A stretch of DNA of 16,571 bases from an uncultured Prevotella sp. (GCA_900543155.1 UQQN01000051.1:1-16571), one strand, 5' to 3'. Numbered from the stretch's first letter, positions 1-7,558 are shown. Notes: a model not told the origin generated them from the sequence alone. Program-made: numbers and translations.

Positions 1-1
1 A

Positions 2-151
2 CAGGGCAGGCAATTTGAGCTAAACACTTGTTAACTCAGATTTAAGATATATTTCAAATGACAAAATGACACTTAATTACTTGATTATCAAGAGTTTTTG
101 GTGTCATTTGTCATTTTTGCATTCACCCTATGTTTGCTGCAATTTGCCCTG
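2..151. repeat. Long imperfect palindrome upstream of degP
   Basis: Successive inverted repeats are arranged roughly around one centre near position 80-86: 2-8 (CAGGGCA) with 145-151 (TGCCCTG); 18-26 with 131-138; 58-72 with 101-114 (ATGACAAAATGACAC against its complement with one bulged base); and the short palindrome 80-92 (CTTGATTATCAAG). The inner arms hold tandem AAATGACA units. No reading frame fits. It could be a miniature mobile repeat, a structured RNA or the 3' end of something upstream of the window. The pairing is visible, but function is unknown. Confidence 0.5.
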
Positions 152-207
152 ATTTTATGCAAGAAAAATTTGGTTGGCATGGGAATTTGTTGCATCTTTA
201 CGACGAC

Positions 208-279
208 AAATAAATTCTCAAGTTTCGAATTCAGTCCGTCTTGACTAAATTCGAAGTTTGAGTAGATTTATTTTTTTTT
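208..279 (+). terminator. AT-rich hairpin with long T tract
   Basis: Stem 217-236 pairs with 243-262 (20 positions, with G-U pairs), loop 237-242 (CGTCTT). An outer AAATAAAT/ATTTATTT extension lies beyond a small internal loop, followed by a run of T to 279. The shape is that of an intrinsic terminator, but the stem is AT-rich. No gene upstream of it is inside the window, so what it terminates is unknown. Confidence 0.5.
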
Positions 280-290
280 CATGCAAAACG

Positions 291-326
291 ATGCCTCCCA
301 TCTGTGAAGATCGGAGGTATTTTTTT
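291..326 (+). terminator. Intrinsic terminator
   Basis: ATGCCTCC (291-298) pairs with GGAGGTAT (313-320) with one G-U. An inner ATCT/AGAT stem closes a GTGA loop, and seven T follow directly. This is a canonical GC-containing terminator only 12 nt after the previous T tract. Two in a row suggests the end of a transcript entering from the left, or of a small RNA made from about 150-326. Confidence 0.75.
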
Positions 327-462
327 CGTTTCCTCAGTTGGCGCGTAAATAATTTGCAAGATTTTGTGGTCTGTTATACATTGTATTTTTTTGTGCCTTA
401 AAAAAATTGACTTGCTATAAATTAACACATGAGGCTTTTAGAGCAAAAAATAAAGTGTTTAG

Positions 463-494
463 TTGTTGTTTTGAACACTAAGCGCGTATTTTCG
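463..494 (+). promoter_or_regulatory. Candidate degP promoter
   Basis: TTG at 463-465, then 21 nt, then TATTTTCG at 487-494. This is 7 of 8 against the Bacteroidetes -7 consensus TAnnTTTG, with a weak -33 box. It would give a leader of about 95 nt containing the hairpin at 538-562. A competing but poorer candidate is TTTG 363-366 with TATTTTTT at 384-391 (17-nt spacer). Inference from consensus only. Confidence 0.35.
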
Positions 495-537
495 TGTTAA
501 AAGAGTGCAATGTTGCGCTATTTTTATGACTTGTGGC

Positions 538-562
538 ATACGAACTTGTGGGGAGTTCGTAT
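538..562 (+). promoter_or_regulatory. Hairpin in degP leader
   Basis: A perfect 8-bp stem, ATACGAAC (538-545) with GTTCGTAT (555-562), has a 9-nt loop and is followed by TTTT. It ends 31 nt before the preferred degP start at 594. It could stabilise the mRNA, act as an attenuator or be a thermosensor-like element. The sequence shows only the pairing. Confidence 0.4.
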
Positions 563-593
563 TTTTGCATCAGACAAAACAAACAAAAACAAT

Positions 594-2054
594 ATGATAC
601 GCAAATATCTTCCCTTATGGGCTTTGGCCCTTACATTGGGTTTGCAAACTCCCGCAATGGCTGCAAATGCTGTTCCTGCAAATCCTACAGACTTAACATA
701 CGCTGCAGAGAATGCTGTAAACTCGGTGGTATATATAAAGGTAACTACTAATAGCAAAACACAAACGGTTGAGTATTCTGACCCATTTGGTTTTGACGAT
801 TTCTTTGGCGATTTCTTTGGTCGCGGAAATAATGGTAGACAACAACGTCAGATTCAAACTCCGAAACGTCAGGGTGCAGGTTCGGGTGTGATTCTTACTG
901 AAGACGGTTATATCGTAACGAATAACCACGTGGTGGAAGATGCCGATGAGATGACTGTTAAACTCAATGATAACCGCGAATTTAAAGCTCGTATCATTGG
1001 TACGGATAAGTCGACTGACTTGGCGCTGATTAAGATTGAGGCTAAGGGATTGCCCGCTATAAAAGTTGGTGACTCTGATAAACTGAAATTGGGTGAGTGG
1101 GTATTGGCCATTGGTAACCCGTTTAGTTTGACTTCGACTGTGACAGCTGGTATTGTAAGTGCTAAGGCTCGTTCGCTCAATGCTACACCGGGTAGCATCG
1201 ATAGTTTTATTCAGACGGACGCTGCTATCAATCCGGGTAACTCGGGTGGTGCTTTGGTAAATGCGCATGGTGAGTTGGTTGGTATCAATGCAATGCTTTA
1301 TTCGCAGACGGGTTCGTTCTCGGGTTATGGTTTTGCCATTCCTACTGCTATCATGAATAAGGTGGTAGCCGACTTGAAGAAGTTTGGTACTGTGCAGCGT
1401 GCTTTGTTGGGTATCTCGGGTCTTGATGTGAGCAATTATATTGACCAACAGAAAGAAAAGGGTAAGAACCCCGACTTGGGTACCGTGAATGGTATTTATG
1501 TGGCTGAGGTTAGTGCTGATGGTGCTGCTGCCGATGGTGGTTTGAAAGAGGGTGATGTGATTACTTCGGTCGATGGTAAGAAAATTTCTAAGTTTGGTGA
1601 GTTGCAAGAGTTGCTTACTAACCATCGTCCGGGTGACAAGATTACGGTGACTTATCTCCGTGAAAAGAAGCAACGCACTGCCACATTGACTTTGCGCAAT
1701 ATTCAGGGTACTACAACAGCTGTGCAGGCTCTCGACACGGATGCTATGGGTGCGGCTTTGCGTCCGTTGAACAATGAGGAGAAGCAGGAACTTAACCTTT
1801 CTTATGGTTTGATGATTTCTGCTATCCGCGAGGGTAAGTTGAAGGCTGCTGGCATGACGAAGGGTCTTATCATTATGAAGGTGAACGATCGTGAAATGCG
1901 TACGACTACTGACTTTGATGAGGCTGTGAAGGCTGCAAACTTGAGTACGGATCGTGTGCTTTGGATTCGTGCTAAAACTCAAACGGGCATCAATAAGTCG
2001 TTTGCGGTTGAGCTCTCTGACCCTAAAGCAAACAAGGACAATAAGAAAAGGTAA
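594..2054 (+). CDS. degP: DegP/HtrA-family periplasmic serine protease
   Basis: This is a Do-type serine endoprotease/chaperone that clears or refolds damaged proteins in the periplasm. The 486-residue protein starts with a clear signal peptide (n-region MIRK, hydrophobic core, cleavage after AMA near residue 23). The trypsin-like domain carries the triad H112 (TNNHVV), D142 (TDLALIKI) and S217 (GNSGGAL). Before it lies an F/D/G-rich loop (DPFGFDDFFGDFFG, about 63-76) like the LA loop of DegP. Two PDZ domains follow, at about 270-365 and 395-475, with a charged tail. Length is normal for the family. I chose ATG 594 rather than 510 because it places the signal peptide at the N-terminus after an A-rich leader; the 28 extra codons would also read through a hairpin. 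The gene is monocistronic, with its own terminator 33 nt downstream. DegQ cannot be separated from DegP by sequence alone. Confidence 0.95.
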   Translation: MIRKYLPLWALALTLGLQTPAMAANAVPANPTDLTYAAENAVNSVVYIKVTTNSKTQTVEYSDPFGFDDFFGDFFGRGNNGRQQRQIQTPKRQGAGSGVILTEDGYIVTNNHVVEDADEMTVKLNDNREFKARIIGTDKSTDLALIKIEAKGLPAIKVGDSDKLKLGEWVLAIGNPFSLTSTVTAGIVSAKARSLNATPGSIDSFIQTDAAINPGNSGGALVNAHGELVGINAMLYSQTGSFSGYGFAIPTAIMNKVVADLKKFGTVQRALLGISGLDVSNYIDQQKEKGKNPDLGTVNGIYVAEVSADGAAADGGLKEGDVITSVDGKKISKFGELQELLTNHRPGDKITVTYLREKKQRTATLTLRNIQGTTTAVQALDTDAMGAALRPLNNEEKQELNLSYGLMISAIREGKLKAAGMTKGLIIMKVNDREMRTTTDFDEAVKAANLSTDRVLWIRAKTQTGINKSFAVELSDPKANKDNKKR

Positions 2055-2086
2055 TTGGTTTCATAATATAGGTTAATAGTTAATGG

Positions 2087-2121
2087 CCGTCTCCTTACTT
2101 TATGTAAGGGGGCGGTTTTTT
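2087..2121 (+). terminator. Intrinsic terminator of degP
   Basis: A twelve-position stem pairs CCGTCTCCTTAC (2087-2098) with GTAAGGGGGCGG (2104-2115), two pairs being G-U. The loop is TTTAT, and six T follow. It sits 32 nt after the degP stop codon. Confidence 0.9.
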
Positions 2122-2176
2122 GTGGGGTAACACATATAATTAGGTCCTTAAAAAGGTTTGCTTCGCGTTTTATTTT

Positions 2177-2297
2177 GAACATTAATGTCCATTAATTCCC
2201 ATTAATTAGTTCATTAATACTTTTCATTTGCAAAGAAAAAATTAATGTCCCCGAATTAATGACAATTAATGTTCGTAAACAGCAGCGTAGCTGCAAA
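2177..2297 (+). repeat. ATTAAT-phased palindromic repeat, copy A
   Basis: Core 2177-2274 begins GAACATTAAT and ends with its exact complement ATTAATGTTC. ATTAAT occurs at 2181, 2191, 2201, 2213, 2241, 2255 and 2265, several exactly 10 nt apart. Positions 2230-2274 match 16492-16536 on the opposite strand over 45 nt without mismatch. Similarity continues through a small hairpin (GCAG-5 nt-CTGC, 2282-2294). No target-site duplication is obvious. It looks like a miniature non-autonomous repeat or a phased protein-binding array, placed between the degP terminator and the next promoter. Confidence 0.8.
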
Positions 2298-2314
2298 TAT
2301 ATTAGGCTTTTTAT

Positions 2315-2345
2315 TTTGTATTGCGCTCAGTTTGCACTAACTTTG
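2315..2345 (+). promoter_or_regulatory. Bacteroidetes-type promoter of HAD-panB-MFS operon
   Basis: TTTG (2315-2318), a 19-nt spacer and TAACTTTG (2338-2345) match the TTTG-N19-21-TAnnTTTG consensus exactly. Transcription would start near 2350, giving a leader of about 28 nt before ATG 2379. This also argues against translation starting at the upstream ATG 2259. Confidence 0.75.
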
Positions 2346-2378
2346 CACTTTAGAACTAAACAAAATAACAAAAAAATC

Positions 2379-3023
2379 ATGCAAACTGCTGCACTTTTCG
2401 ATTTGGATGGTGTGATTGTTGACACCGAAGGACAGTATACAGAGTTTTGGAAACGTGTTGGTAATCAGGATTTTCCAAATGTGCCTGATTTTGCTTTTCG
2501 CATTAAAGGGCATACGCTTACGCAGATTCTGAATGCGCATTATCCTGACAATGAGGCGGCACAGAAACGTGTGGTTGAGGAACTTAATGTTTTTGAACAA
2601 AATATGAGGTTTCCTTATATTGCCGGTGCTGTTGACTTTGTAAAGGCTTTGCGACAAGCTGGAATCCCTACTGCTGTTGTTACCAGTTCGAATAAAGCTA
2701 AAATGCAGTGTCTGTATCGGTGCCATCCTGAATTGCCCACGCTCTTTGACCGTATATTTACTGCCGAAAATGCACGTCGCTCAAAGCCTGCACCCGATTG
2801 TTATGTGGATGCTGCAGCGGCTTTGGGGGGCAAACCTGAGGCTTGCTGCGTGTTTGAAGATTCTATTAGCGGATTGCAAGCAGGGCAGGGGAGTGGTGCT
2901 GCTGTGGTGGGATTAACCACTGGAAATAGTGCAGACACAATTGCACCGCTTTGCAACTGTGTGATTAACGACTTTACTGAATTTACGGTGGAACAAATGC
3001 TCCATCTTATCTCAAAAAAATAA
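2379..3023 (+). CDS. HAD-superfamily phosphatase, beta-phosphoglucomutase-like
   Basis: This is a cytosolic Mg-dependent phosphohydrolase or phosphomutase of 214 residues, normal for subfamily I. Motif I is D8-L-D10-G, with D8 the nucleophile and D10 the general acid/base. A helical cap spans about 15-80. Motif II is T102-S-S (VVTSSN), motif III is K136 (RRSKPAPD), and motif IV is E160-D161 (FEDSISG). The substrate cannot be read from the sequence; candidates are sugar phosphates or phosphoglycolate-type metabolites. ATG 2379 is preferred because motif I normally lies within the first ten residues and a promoter lies just upstream; the longer frame from 2259 would overlap repeat copy A. It is the first gene of an operon, with panB starting 4 nt after its stop. 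Confidence 0.88.
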   Translation: MQTAALFDLDGVIVDTEGQYTEFWKRVGNQDFPNVPDFAFRIKGHTLTQILNAHYPDNEAAQKRVVEELNVFEQNMRFPYIAGAVDFVKALRQAGIPTAVVTSSNKAKMQCLYRCHPELPTLFDRIFTAENARRSKPAPDCYVDAAAALGGKPEACCVFEDSISGLQAGQGSGAAVVGLTTGNSADTIAPLCNCVINDFTEFTVEQMLHLISKK

Positions 3024-3027
3024 TATT

Positions 3028-3846
3028 ATGCCAGGTTATTTAGTAGAAGATACTCGCAAGGTAACTACACACCGATTAAAGGAAATGAAGGCAGAAGGCA
3101 AGAAAATTGCTATGCTGACTTCGTATGACTATACTACTGCCAAAATTGTGGATGCTGCGGGCGTCGACATGATTCTTATTGGCGATAGCGCATCAAATGT
3201 GATGGTGGGTAATGCTACCACTTTGCCCATCTCGCTCGACGAAATGATTTTTATGGGTCGTTCGGTGGCTCGTGCTGCTCAACGTGCTTTTGTGGTTTGC
3301 GACATGCCTTTTGGCTCTTATCAGGTAGACGATAAAGAGGCTGTGCGCAATGCCATTCGTATTATGAAGGAGACGGGTTGCGATGCGGTGAAGCTTGAAG
3401 GTGGTTTAGAAATTATCGATGGCATTAAGCGTATGATAGCTGCGGGCATTCCTGTGGTAGGACACTTGGGTTTGACGCCACAAAGCATCAATAAATTTGG
3501 TACTTATGCCGTGCGAGCTAAGGAGGATGCTGAAGCCGAGAAATTGCTCTCGGATGTGAAGTTGTTGGCAGCGGTTGGTGTTTGTGCCATTGTTCTTGAA
3601 AAAATTCCTGCTGCATTAACAGCTAAAGCCGTTGAGAGCGTGGATATTCCAATTATTGGTATTGGTGCAGGTCCTTCAGACGGACAGGTTCTTGTAATCG
3701 ATGATATGTTAGGAAAAAATAAGGGTTTTTCGCCCAAGTTTTTGCGTCGTTATGCCGATCTCTTTACGGTGATGACCGATGCCATTGGAAATTACGTGAC
3801 CGATGTAAAGTCGGGCGATTTCCCCAACGCTAACGAGAGTTATTAA
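3028..3846 (+). CDS. panB: 3-methyl-2-oxobutanoate hydroxymethyltransferase
   Basis: PanB transfers a hydroxymethyl group from 5,10-methylene-tetrahydrofolate to 2-oxoisovalerate, giving ketopantoate, the first committed step to pantothenate and coenzyme A. The protein has 272 residues, about the family norm, and is a complete TIM barrel. Family signatures are MLTSYDYTTAK (29-39), IGDS with metal ligand D53, CDMPFGS with metal ligand D92, KLEGG (122-126), GHLGLTPQS (145-153), the VLEKIP segment with presumed catalytic E191, and IGIGAG near 210-215. It starts 4 nt after the HAD gene and is followed 14 nt later by the MFS gene, so all three are probably co-transcribed. The other pantothenate genes (panC, panD, panE) are not in this window. 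Nothing is missing or unusual in the protein. Confidence 0.96.
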   Translation: MPGYLVEDTRKVTTHRLKEMKAEGKKIAMLTSYDYTTAKIVDAAGVDMILIGDSASNVMVGNATTLPISLDEMIFMGRSVARAAQRAFVVCDMPFGSYQVDDKEAVRNAIRIMKETGCDAVKLEGGLEIIDGIKRMIAAGIPVVGHLGLTPQSINKFGTYAVRAKEDAEAEKLLSDVKLLAAVGVCAIVLEKIPAALTAKAVESVDIPIIGIGAGPSDGQVLVIDDMLGKNKGFSPKFLRRYADLFTVMTDAIGNYVTDVKSGDFPNANESY

Positions 3847-3860
3847 CTCATCCGACATCT

Positions 3861-5021
3861 ATGTCAACACAAGTACATAATGGCTTAACGGGATCGCGCT
3901 TTGTCAATATGTGTGTAGCCAATTGGTTTTTACACATATATGTCTATGCCATTATTCCGTTGCTAACTTGTAAGGTCGTTCTTCTGGATGAGTCTGAGGT
4001 ATGGGTTGGTTTAAGCGTGTTAGCTTTTGCCATAGGCATGGTATTGCCTGGTCCCTTTGGTGCTCACTTAATGGAACGTCGGTCGCGCAAGGCTATTTAT
4101 CTTAAAGCCTTAATCGTTTTAGGACCTATTGCCACGATTGGTTATATTTTTGCAAATGATGTGCGTTTGCTTTTAGCCATACAGTTGTTGCAAGGTGTGG
4201 CTTATGGCGTGTCTCAAACAGCTTTAGGCACAACTTTGGTGAATGATACATTGCTTTCGCGCCAACGCAACAAGGGCGATATAATTTATGGTTGGGCAGG
4301 TCGCATAGGCATTCCGTTAGGTTTATTTTTGGGCTACGGATTGTCGCTTGGTATACCTATGCCGCAGGCTTATTTTTGGGCACTTATTCCTTGTGCGCTT
4401 TCATTTGTATTGGTAGCGCAAACGGTGGTGCCTATTAAAGCCCCCGTGAAAGTGCCATTGCTCACGTTCGACCGTTTCTTTCTGCCTCGTTCATTACCTT
4501 TGGCACTGTCGATGTTTGCAGCCCCTTGGGTTATGGGACGCGTGGCAGGCGCTTTTCCAAAATCCGAAAGTTGGTTGTTAGGTTCAGCGTATGTATGTTT
4601 GTCATTGGGTGTGCTCATGGCATTCTTGGTGCAGCTCTTTATACGTCGCAAGGTGGGACAGCGTGCCTTAATCGCGATAGGTTATGTGTTTGTTGTAGTG
4701 GGGCTTATACTTGTAAGTCTTCCGAATTTGGCAATAGGCAACTTGGGTGGTTTGTTATTAGGTGGTGGTATTGGTGCTGTGTCTTCTCGCCATTTGATGG
4801 ATTGGGTAACTAAGTCGGCACATTGTCAGCGCGGTACGGCACAAAACACCTATCTTATTTGTTGGCGATGGGCATTCTCTCTCGGACTGCTATGCACCTG
4901 TTGGTGTGGTTTTAGCAATACGATGTTAGACGTAGCCTTGTGCGCAGTGTCTTTGATACTCTATTTGTTGTGGACATATAAGGGTGGAACCACCCATAAA
5001 CAAAATAATTGTGTAGAATAA
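3861..5021 (+). CDS. Major facilitator superfamily transporter
   Basis: An integral inner-membrane protein of 386 residues with about 12 hydrophobic segments, typical of MFS carriers. The first half contains a motif-A-like cytoplasmic loop after helix 2 (GPFGAHLMERRSRKA, about 64-78). A central hydrophilic stretch near 190-210 separates the two six-helix halves. The C-terminal half has glycine-rich helices (LGGLLLGGGIGAV) and several cysteines. Substrate cannot be inferred. Co-transcription with panB makes pantoate, pantothenate or a related organic acid worth considering, but this is a guess from context only. It begins 14 nt after panB and is terminated by a strong bidirectional hairpin whose stem begins on the last base of the stop codon. 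Confidence 0.85.
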   Translation: MSTQVHNGLTGSRFVNMCVANWFLHIYVYAIIPLLTCKVVLLDESEVWVGLSVLAFAIGMVLPGPFGAHLMERRSRKAIYLKALIVLGPIATIGYIFANDVRLLLAIQLLQGVAYGVSQTALGTTLVNDTLLSRQRNKGDIIYGWAGRIGIPLGLFLGYGLSLGIPMPQAYFWALIPCALSFVLVAQTVVPIKAPVKVPLLTFDRFFLPRSLPLALSMFAAPWVMGRVAGAFPKSESWLLGSAYVCLSLGVLMAFLVQLFIRRKVGQRALIAIGYVFVVVGLILVSLPNLAIGNLGGLLLGGGIGAVSSRHLMDWVTKSAHCQRGTAQNTYLICWRWAFSLGLLCTCWCGFSNTMLDVALCAVSLILYLLWTYKGGTTHKQNNCVE

Positions 5022-5071
5022 AAGAAATGGTTTGTTTAACTTTTACGTGTTAAACAAACCATTTCTTTTTT
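5021..5071. terminator. Bidirectional terminator between convergent genes
   Basis: A perfect 20-bp stem (5021-5040 with 5049-5068) and 8-nt loop (TTTTACGT) are followed by T on the plus strand and by a T-rich run on the minus strand. It lies between the MFS stop (5019-5021) and the end of udp (5088), so one hairpin can serve both convergent transcripts. Confidence 0.9.
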
Positions 5072-5087
5072 ATTTCAAAGTCTTATT

Positions 5088-5969
5088 TTAGATGCGGTCG
5101 AGCACCAATTTAATGAGAGAGTCGATACTATTTTTGTAGTTCGGGTTAGCCTTTTGTGCCAAACGATTGGCAATTACCATGCAGCAGGTCATTGCCTTAT
5201 GTCCCATCAAAAGCGAAAGACCTGCAATGGCACTACTCTCCATTTCGAAGTTTGTAATGCGATGTCCTTCAAACTCAAAAGCTTCAATTTTTTCGTTTTG
5301 GTTGGGGTCAGCCAATGGAAGACGAAGTTGTCTGCCCTGAGGACCAAAGAAACCACCACAAGCAATTGTGATGCCACGCACCATGTCGTCGGCAGCAATG
5401 CGGTCAATCAGTTCGCTGTTGGCATGTACCACATAGGGGTGAGCAATGCACTGAGTGCCGTGCCAATTCATGTGTTTTAAGAAAGCCTCTTCGAGTTTCA
5501 GGTCGCTCACCTCGTTACGTCCGGCATAAAAGTTGAGCAAGCCATCAAAACCAATGCTGATTTCGCTAGCCACAAAAGTGCCTTCGGGTGTATTGGGTTG
5601 CAATCCGCCACAAGTGCCAATGCGTACCAACTCGAGTTGACGCAATTCGTCTTTGATTAAGCGTGTGTTAAAGTCGATGTTAGCAAGCGCATCGAGTTCG
5701 TTCACCACAATATCGATGTTGTCGCAACCAATGCCTGTAGAGAGCACCGTGATGCGTTTGCCTTTGTATGTACCTGTAATTGTACGAAATTCGCGACTCG
5801 AAATGTCGCATTCTGTTGTTTCAAAGTGAGCTGCCACCACGGGCACACGTCCAGGATCTCCTACGAGAATAACCTTGTCTGCCAACTGTTCGGGTTTTAC
5901 GTGGAGGTGGAAGATACTACCATCTGGATTTATAATGAGTTCAGAGGGTGCAATAGGTTCTTTTTGCAT
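5088..5969 (-). CDS. udp: Nucleoside phosphorylase, probably uridine phosphorylase
   Basis: A cytosolic enzyme of pyrimidine salvage that cleaves uridine with phosphate to uracil and ribose-1-phosphate. The 293-residue protein is of the NP-I family: the phosphate-binding motif GDPGR is at 37-41, a second phosphate-site segment VRIGTCGG at 115-122, and the ribose-binding E-M-E triplet at 242-244 (NFEMESSAI). A Q214-x-R216 pair after a glycine-rich segment resembles the Q-x-R pair that uridine phosphorylases use to hold uracil, favouring uridine over purine nucleosides. It is longer than the E. coli enzyme (about 253) by an N-terminal extension and small insertions. The gene lies downstream of the PD40 gene on the same strand, with 147 nt between, so separate expression is likely. 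Purine specificity is the main alternative. Confidence 0.87.
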   Translation of the reverse strand: MQKEPIAPSELIINPDGSIFHLHVKPEQLADKVILVGDPGRVPVVAAHFETTECDISSREFRTITGTYKGKRITVLSTGIGCDNIDIVVNELDALANIDFNTRLIKDELRQLELVRIGTCGGLQPNTPEGTFVASEISIGFDGLLNFYAGRNEVSDLKLEEAFLKHMNWHGTQCIAHPYVVHANSELIDRIAADDMVRGITIACGGFFGPQGRQLRLPLADPNQNEKIEAFEFEGHRITNFEMESSAIAGLSLLMGHKAMTCCMVIANRLAQKANPNYKNSIDSLIKLVLDRI

Positions 5970-6116
5970 GATACGAAAATGATTTAGGGCTTAATTCAAA
6001 AGCTATTTTACCTATTGATTAAAACATATAGTAAGTTGATAATCAATATAAGAAGCAAGTTCTATTAGACGAATGCTTAATGCGGTAAAGCCTTGAATGT
6101 AGCTTAGATTAAAGTA

Positions 6117-7397
6117 TTATTGATTTTCAGTTTTACGCATATTTTTGAGCAATGCGTTAAGCTGTTCTCTGAGTTTTGGCAAGCTGTTGTTGATTTCTTT
6201 CAGTTGAGAAAGTACAGCCTCGTTGCGTCCTTTCAGCGCTACTTGTCGTTGCAATTCATCCTGCTTTTGAGTGAGGTTTGCAATGCGTTCAGCCACCTGG
6301 TCGGCTTGCACAGCAATACGTCGTGCACCTTCGCTTTTAAACTGACTAAGGTTGGTATAAACCTTGTTGTCGTTAATCACATAAATGTGGTTGGTAGCTT
6401 GTGTGCGGTGTGTGGTGCGAGGTTGTTGCATAACCTGTTTCAGTCGCTTTTTAGCCTCTGCCACAGCCTCCTTGTCGGTTTGTGTAGCCTTAATAGATTG
6501 CAACTTGGCAGCATTCAACACCTGCTTGTGGTTTGATTCGCCCAAGTCATACACATCGCGCGTTGTGGTAGGTATAAACACGTAAACGCAGGCACTATCG
6601 GGCTTCTGAAAACGATCAGTTACGAGCCATCCCAAATTATTCGCTTCGTCGATAGCCAGTAAATAGTCGTTAGCAGGCGAGTTAAAAGGCATGCCCAAAT
6701 TTTCAGCCTTTAAGAATTGCTTTGTTTCCGTGTTATATCGTGTTACAAAAATATCGTAACCGCCCAAACAGTCATCGCCTTGTGCTGCATAATAAAGCGT
6801 CACACCATCGGGCATCATAAAGGGAAAGTCCTGATCTTCATTTCCTTCGCTCATGCCTTTTAGTTGAATAGGTGAACCCCATTTTTTGCCCATGCGATAG
6901 GCAGCATGAAGTTTTTGATGATTGCCAGTGCTATCGGTTGTGGCAAAAATAATGCGGTCGGCAAGCTGACTCAAATAGCCCGTTTTGCCCAATTTTTTAG
7001 GCGTTTTTTCAAATTGTGCCCCTTCGGTTTCCATCTTCACAATGCTTCCCGATTCAGCGCTAAGACGCAAAGTTTGCAACACCTGTTTGCGCGACACCTT
7101 AAAGCTATCAATAAAGGTAACGCGCTCAGTGCCTCGCAACATATCTTGTCCCATATTGGCACGCTTTAAGTCGTTTTCGAGTCTGATGGTGCTACGGTTG
7201 GCTGAACGTGCTGTTTCAATTTCGCGTTGCAGCAATCGTGCCGCCTCTTCAAACCGATAATTCTGAATCAGTTGTTCAGACGAGTGTGCAGACTTAGGCG
7301 TAGTAGTTTGAGCAGGTGTGGCATTCTTTTTTTGAGCCATAAGCGGGAGTGAGAAGCCACATGTAAACATCAAAATGCTTAATATCAGTCGATTCAT
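6117..7397 (-). CDS. Exported PD40 beta-propeller protein with C-terminal coiled coil
   Basis: A 426-residue protein of unknown function. It has a signal peptide (MNRL, hydrophobic stretch, cleavage after LMA near residue 21). A charged helical region about 38-85 (YRFEEAARLLQREI) resembles one TPR-like helix pair. PD40/WD40-like repeats follow at about 186-262 (NEDQDFPFMMPDGVTLYYA, GGYDIFVTRY, NDYLLAIDE). A long alpha-helical, Q/E/K-rich coiled coil spans about 362-420. PD40 repeats of this type occur in Bacteroidetes envelope proteins such as PorE of the type IX secretion system. This one lacks an OmpA-like domain, so I do not call it PorE. It is divergent from the LysM gene, 161 nt apart, suggesting related envelope roles (inference). 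No lipobox is seen. Confidence 0.75.
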   Translation of the reverse strand: MNRLILSILMFTCGFSLPLMAQKKNATPAQTTTPKSAHSSEQLIQNYRFEEAARLLQREIETARSANRSTIRLENDLKRANMGQDMLRGTERVTFIDSFKVSRKQVLQTLRLSAESGSIVKMETEGAQFEKTPKKLGKTGYLSQLADRIIFATTDSTGNHQKLHAAYRMGKKWGSPIQLKGMSEGNEDQDFPFMMPDGVTLYYAAQGDDCLGGYDIFVTRYNTETKQFLKAENLGMPFNSPANDYLLAIDEANNLGWLVTDRFQKPDSACVYVFIPTTTRDVYDLGESNHKQVLNAAKLQSIKATQTDKEAVAEAKKRLKQVMQQPRTTHRTQATNHIYVINDNKVYTNLSQFKSEGARRIAVQADQVAERIANLTQKQDELQRQVALKGRNEAVLSQLKEINNSLPKLREQLNALLKNMRKTENQ

Positions 7398-7489
7398 GAT
7401 GGTTGATTAAGATGGTAATATCCAACGCTAAAAAGTCTTCAAGTCCTCTTTTACGCATTGAAATACCGTTGAAAGTTGTTTTCGATGGT

Positions 7490-7497
7490 CAAAATTA
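7490..7497 (-). promoter_or_regulatory. -7 box for PD40 gene
   Basis: On the minus strand the sequence reads TAATTTTG, an exact TAnnTTTG match. It gives a leader of roughly 85 nt. No clear TTTG -33 box lies 19-21 nt upstream, so confidence is moderate. Confidence 0.45.
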
Positions 7498-7540
7498 CGA
7501 TTTTCTTTTAGATGTAGAGCTATGAATGCCATCTTTTATG

Positions 7541-7548
7541 TAATTTTG
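7541..7548 (+). promoter_or_regulatory. -7 box for LysM gene
   Basis: TAATTTTG is an exact TAnnTTTG match on the plus strand, 43 nt from its minus-strand counterpart. Its start point would fall at about 7553-7556, only a few bases before ATG 7559. The LysM mRNA would then be nearly leaderless, unless GTG 7589 is the true start. No clear -33 box is seen. Confidence 0.45.
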
Positions 7549-7558
7549 CATCGAAACC

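Noticed and set aside
408..423. TTGACTTGCTATAAATT resembling sigma-70 -35 and -10 boxes
   Set aside because: The two boxes are only a few bases apart, and Bacteroidetes use a different consensus.
469..478. TTTTGAACAC as a fourth copy of the TAGGGTGTTC repeat
   Set aside because: Only ten bases match and the flanks do not align; likely chance.
510..593. 28-codon N-terminal extension of degP from ATG 510
   Set aside because: It would bury the signal peptide and reads through the leader hairpin; ATG 594 gives a standard signal sequence after an A-rich leader.
693..1982. 429-codon open frame antisense to degP
   Set aside because: Composition (S, T, R, L, I rich) is that of a mirror frame. The plus strand is an intact DegP with all motifs, and no start context or homology is apparent.
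2181..2270. CRISPR-like array from regularly spaced ATTAAT
   Set aside because: Units are 10 nt with no true spacers, and no cas genes are present.
2259..2378. 40-codon extension of the HAD gene from ATG 2259
   Set aside because: It overlaps the ATTAAT repeat and the exact-consensus promoter, and would move motif I far from the N-terminus.
6117..7397. Calling the PD40 protein PorE of the type IX secretion system
   Set aside because: It lacks the OmpA-like peptidoglycan-binding domain, and no other secretion genes are nearby.
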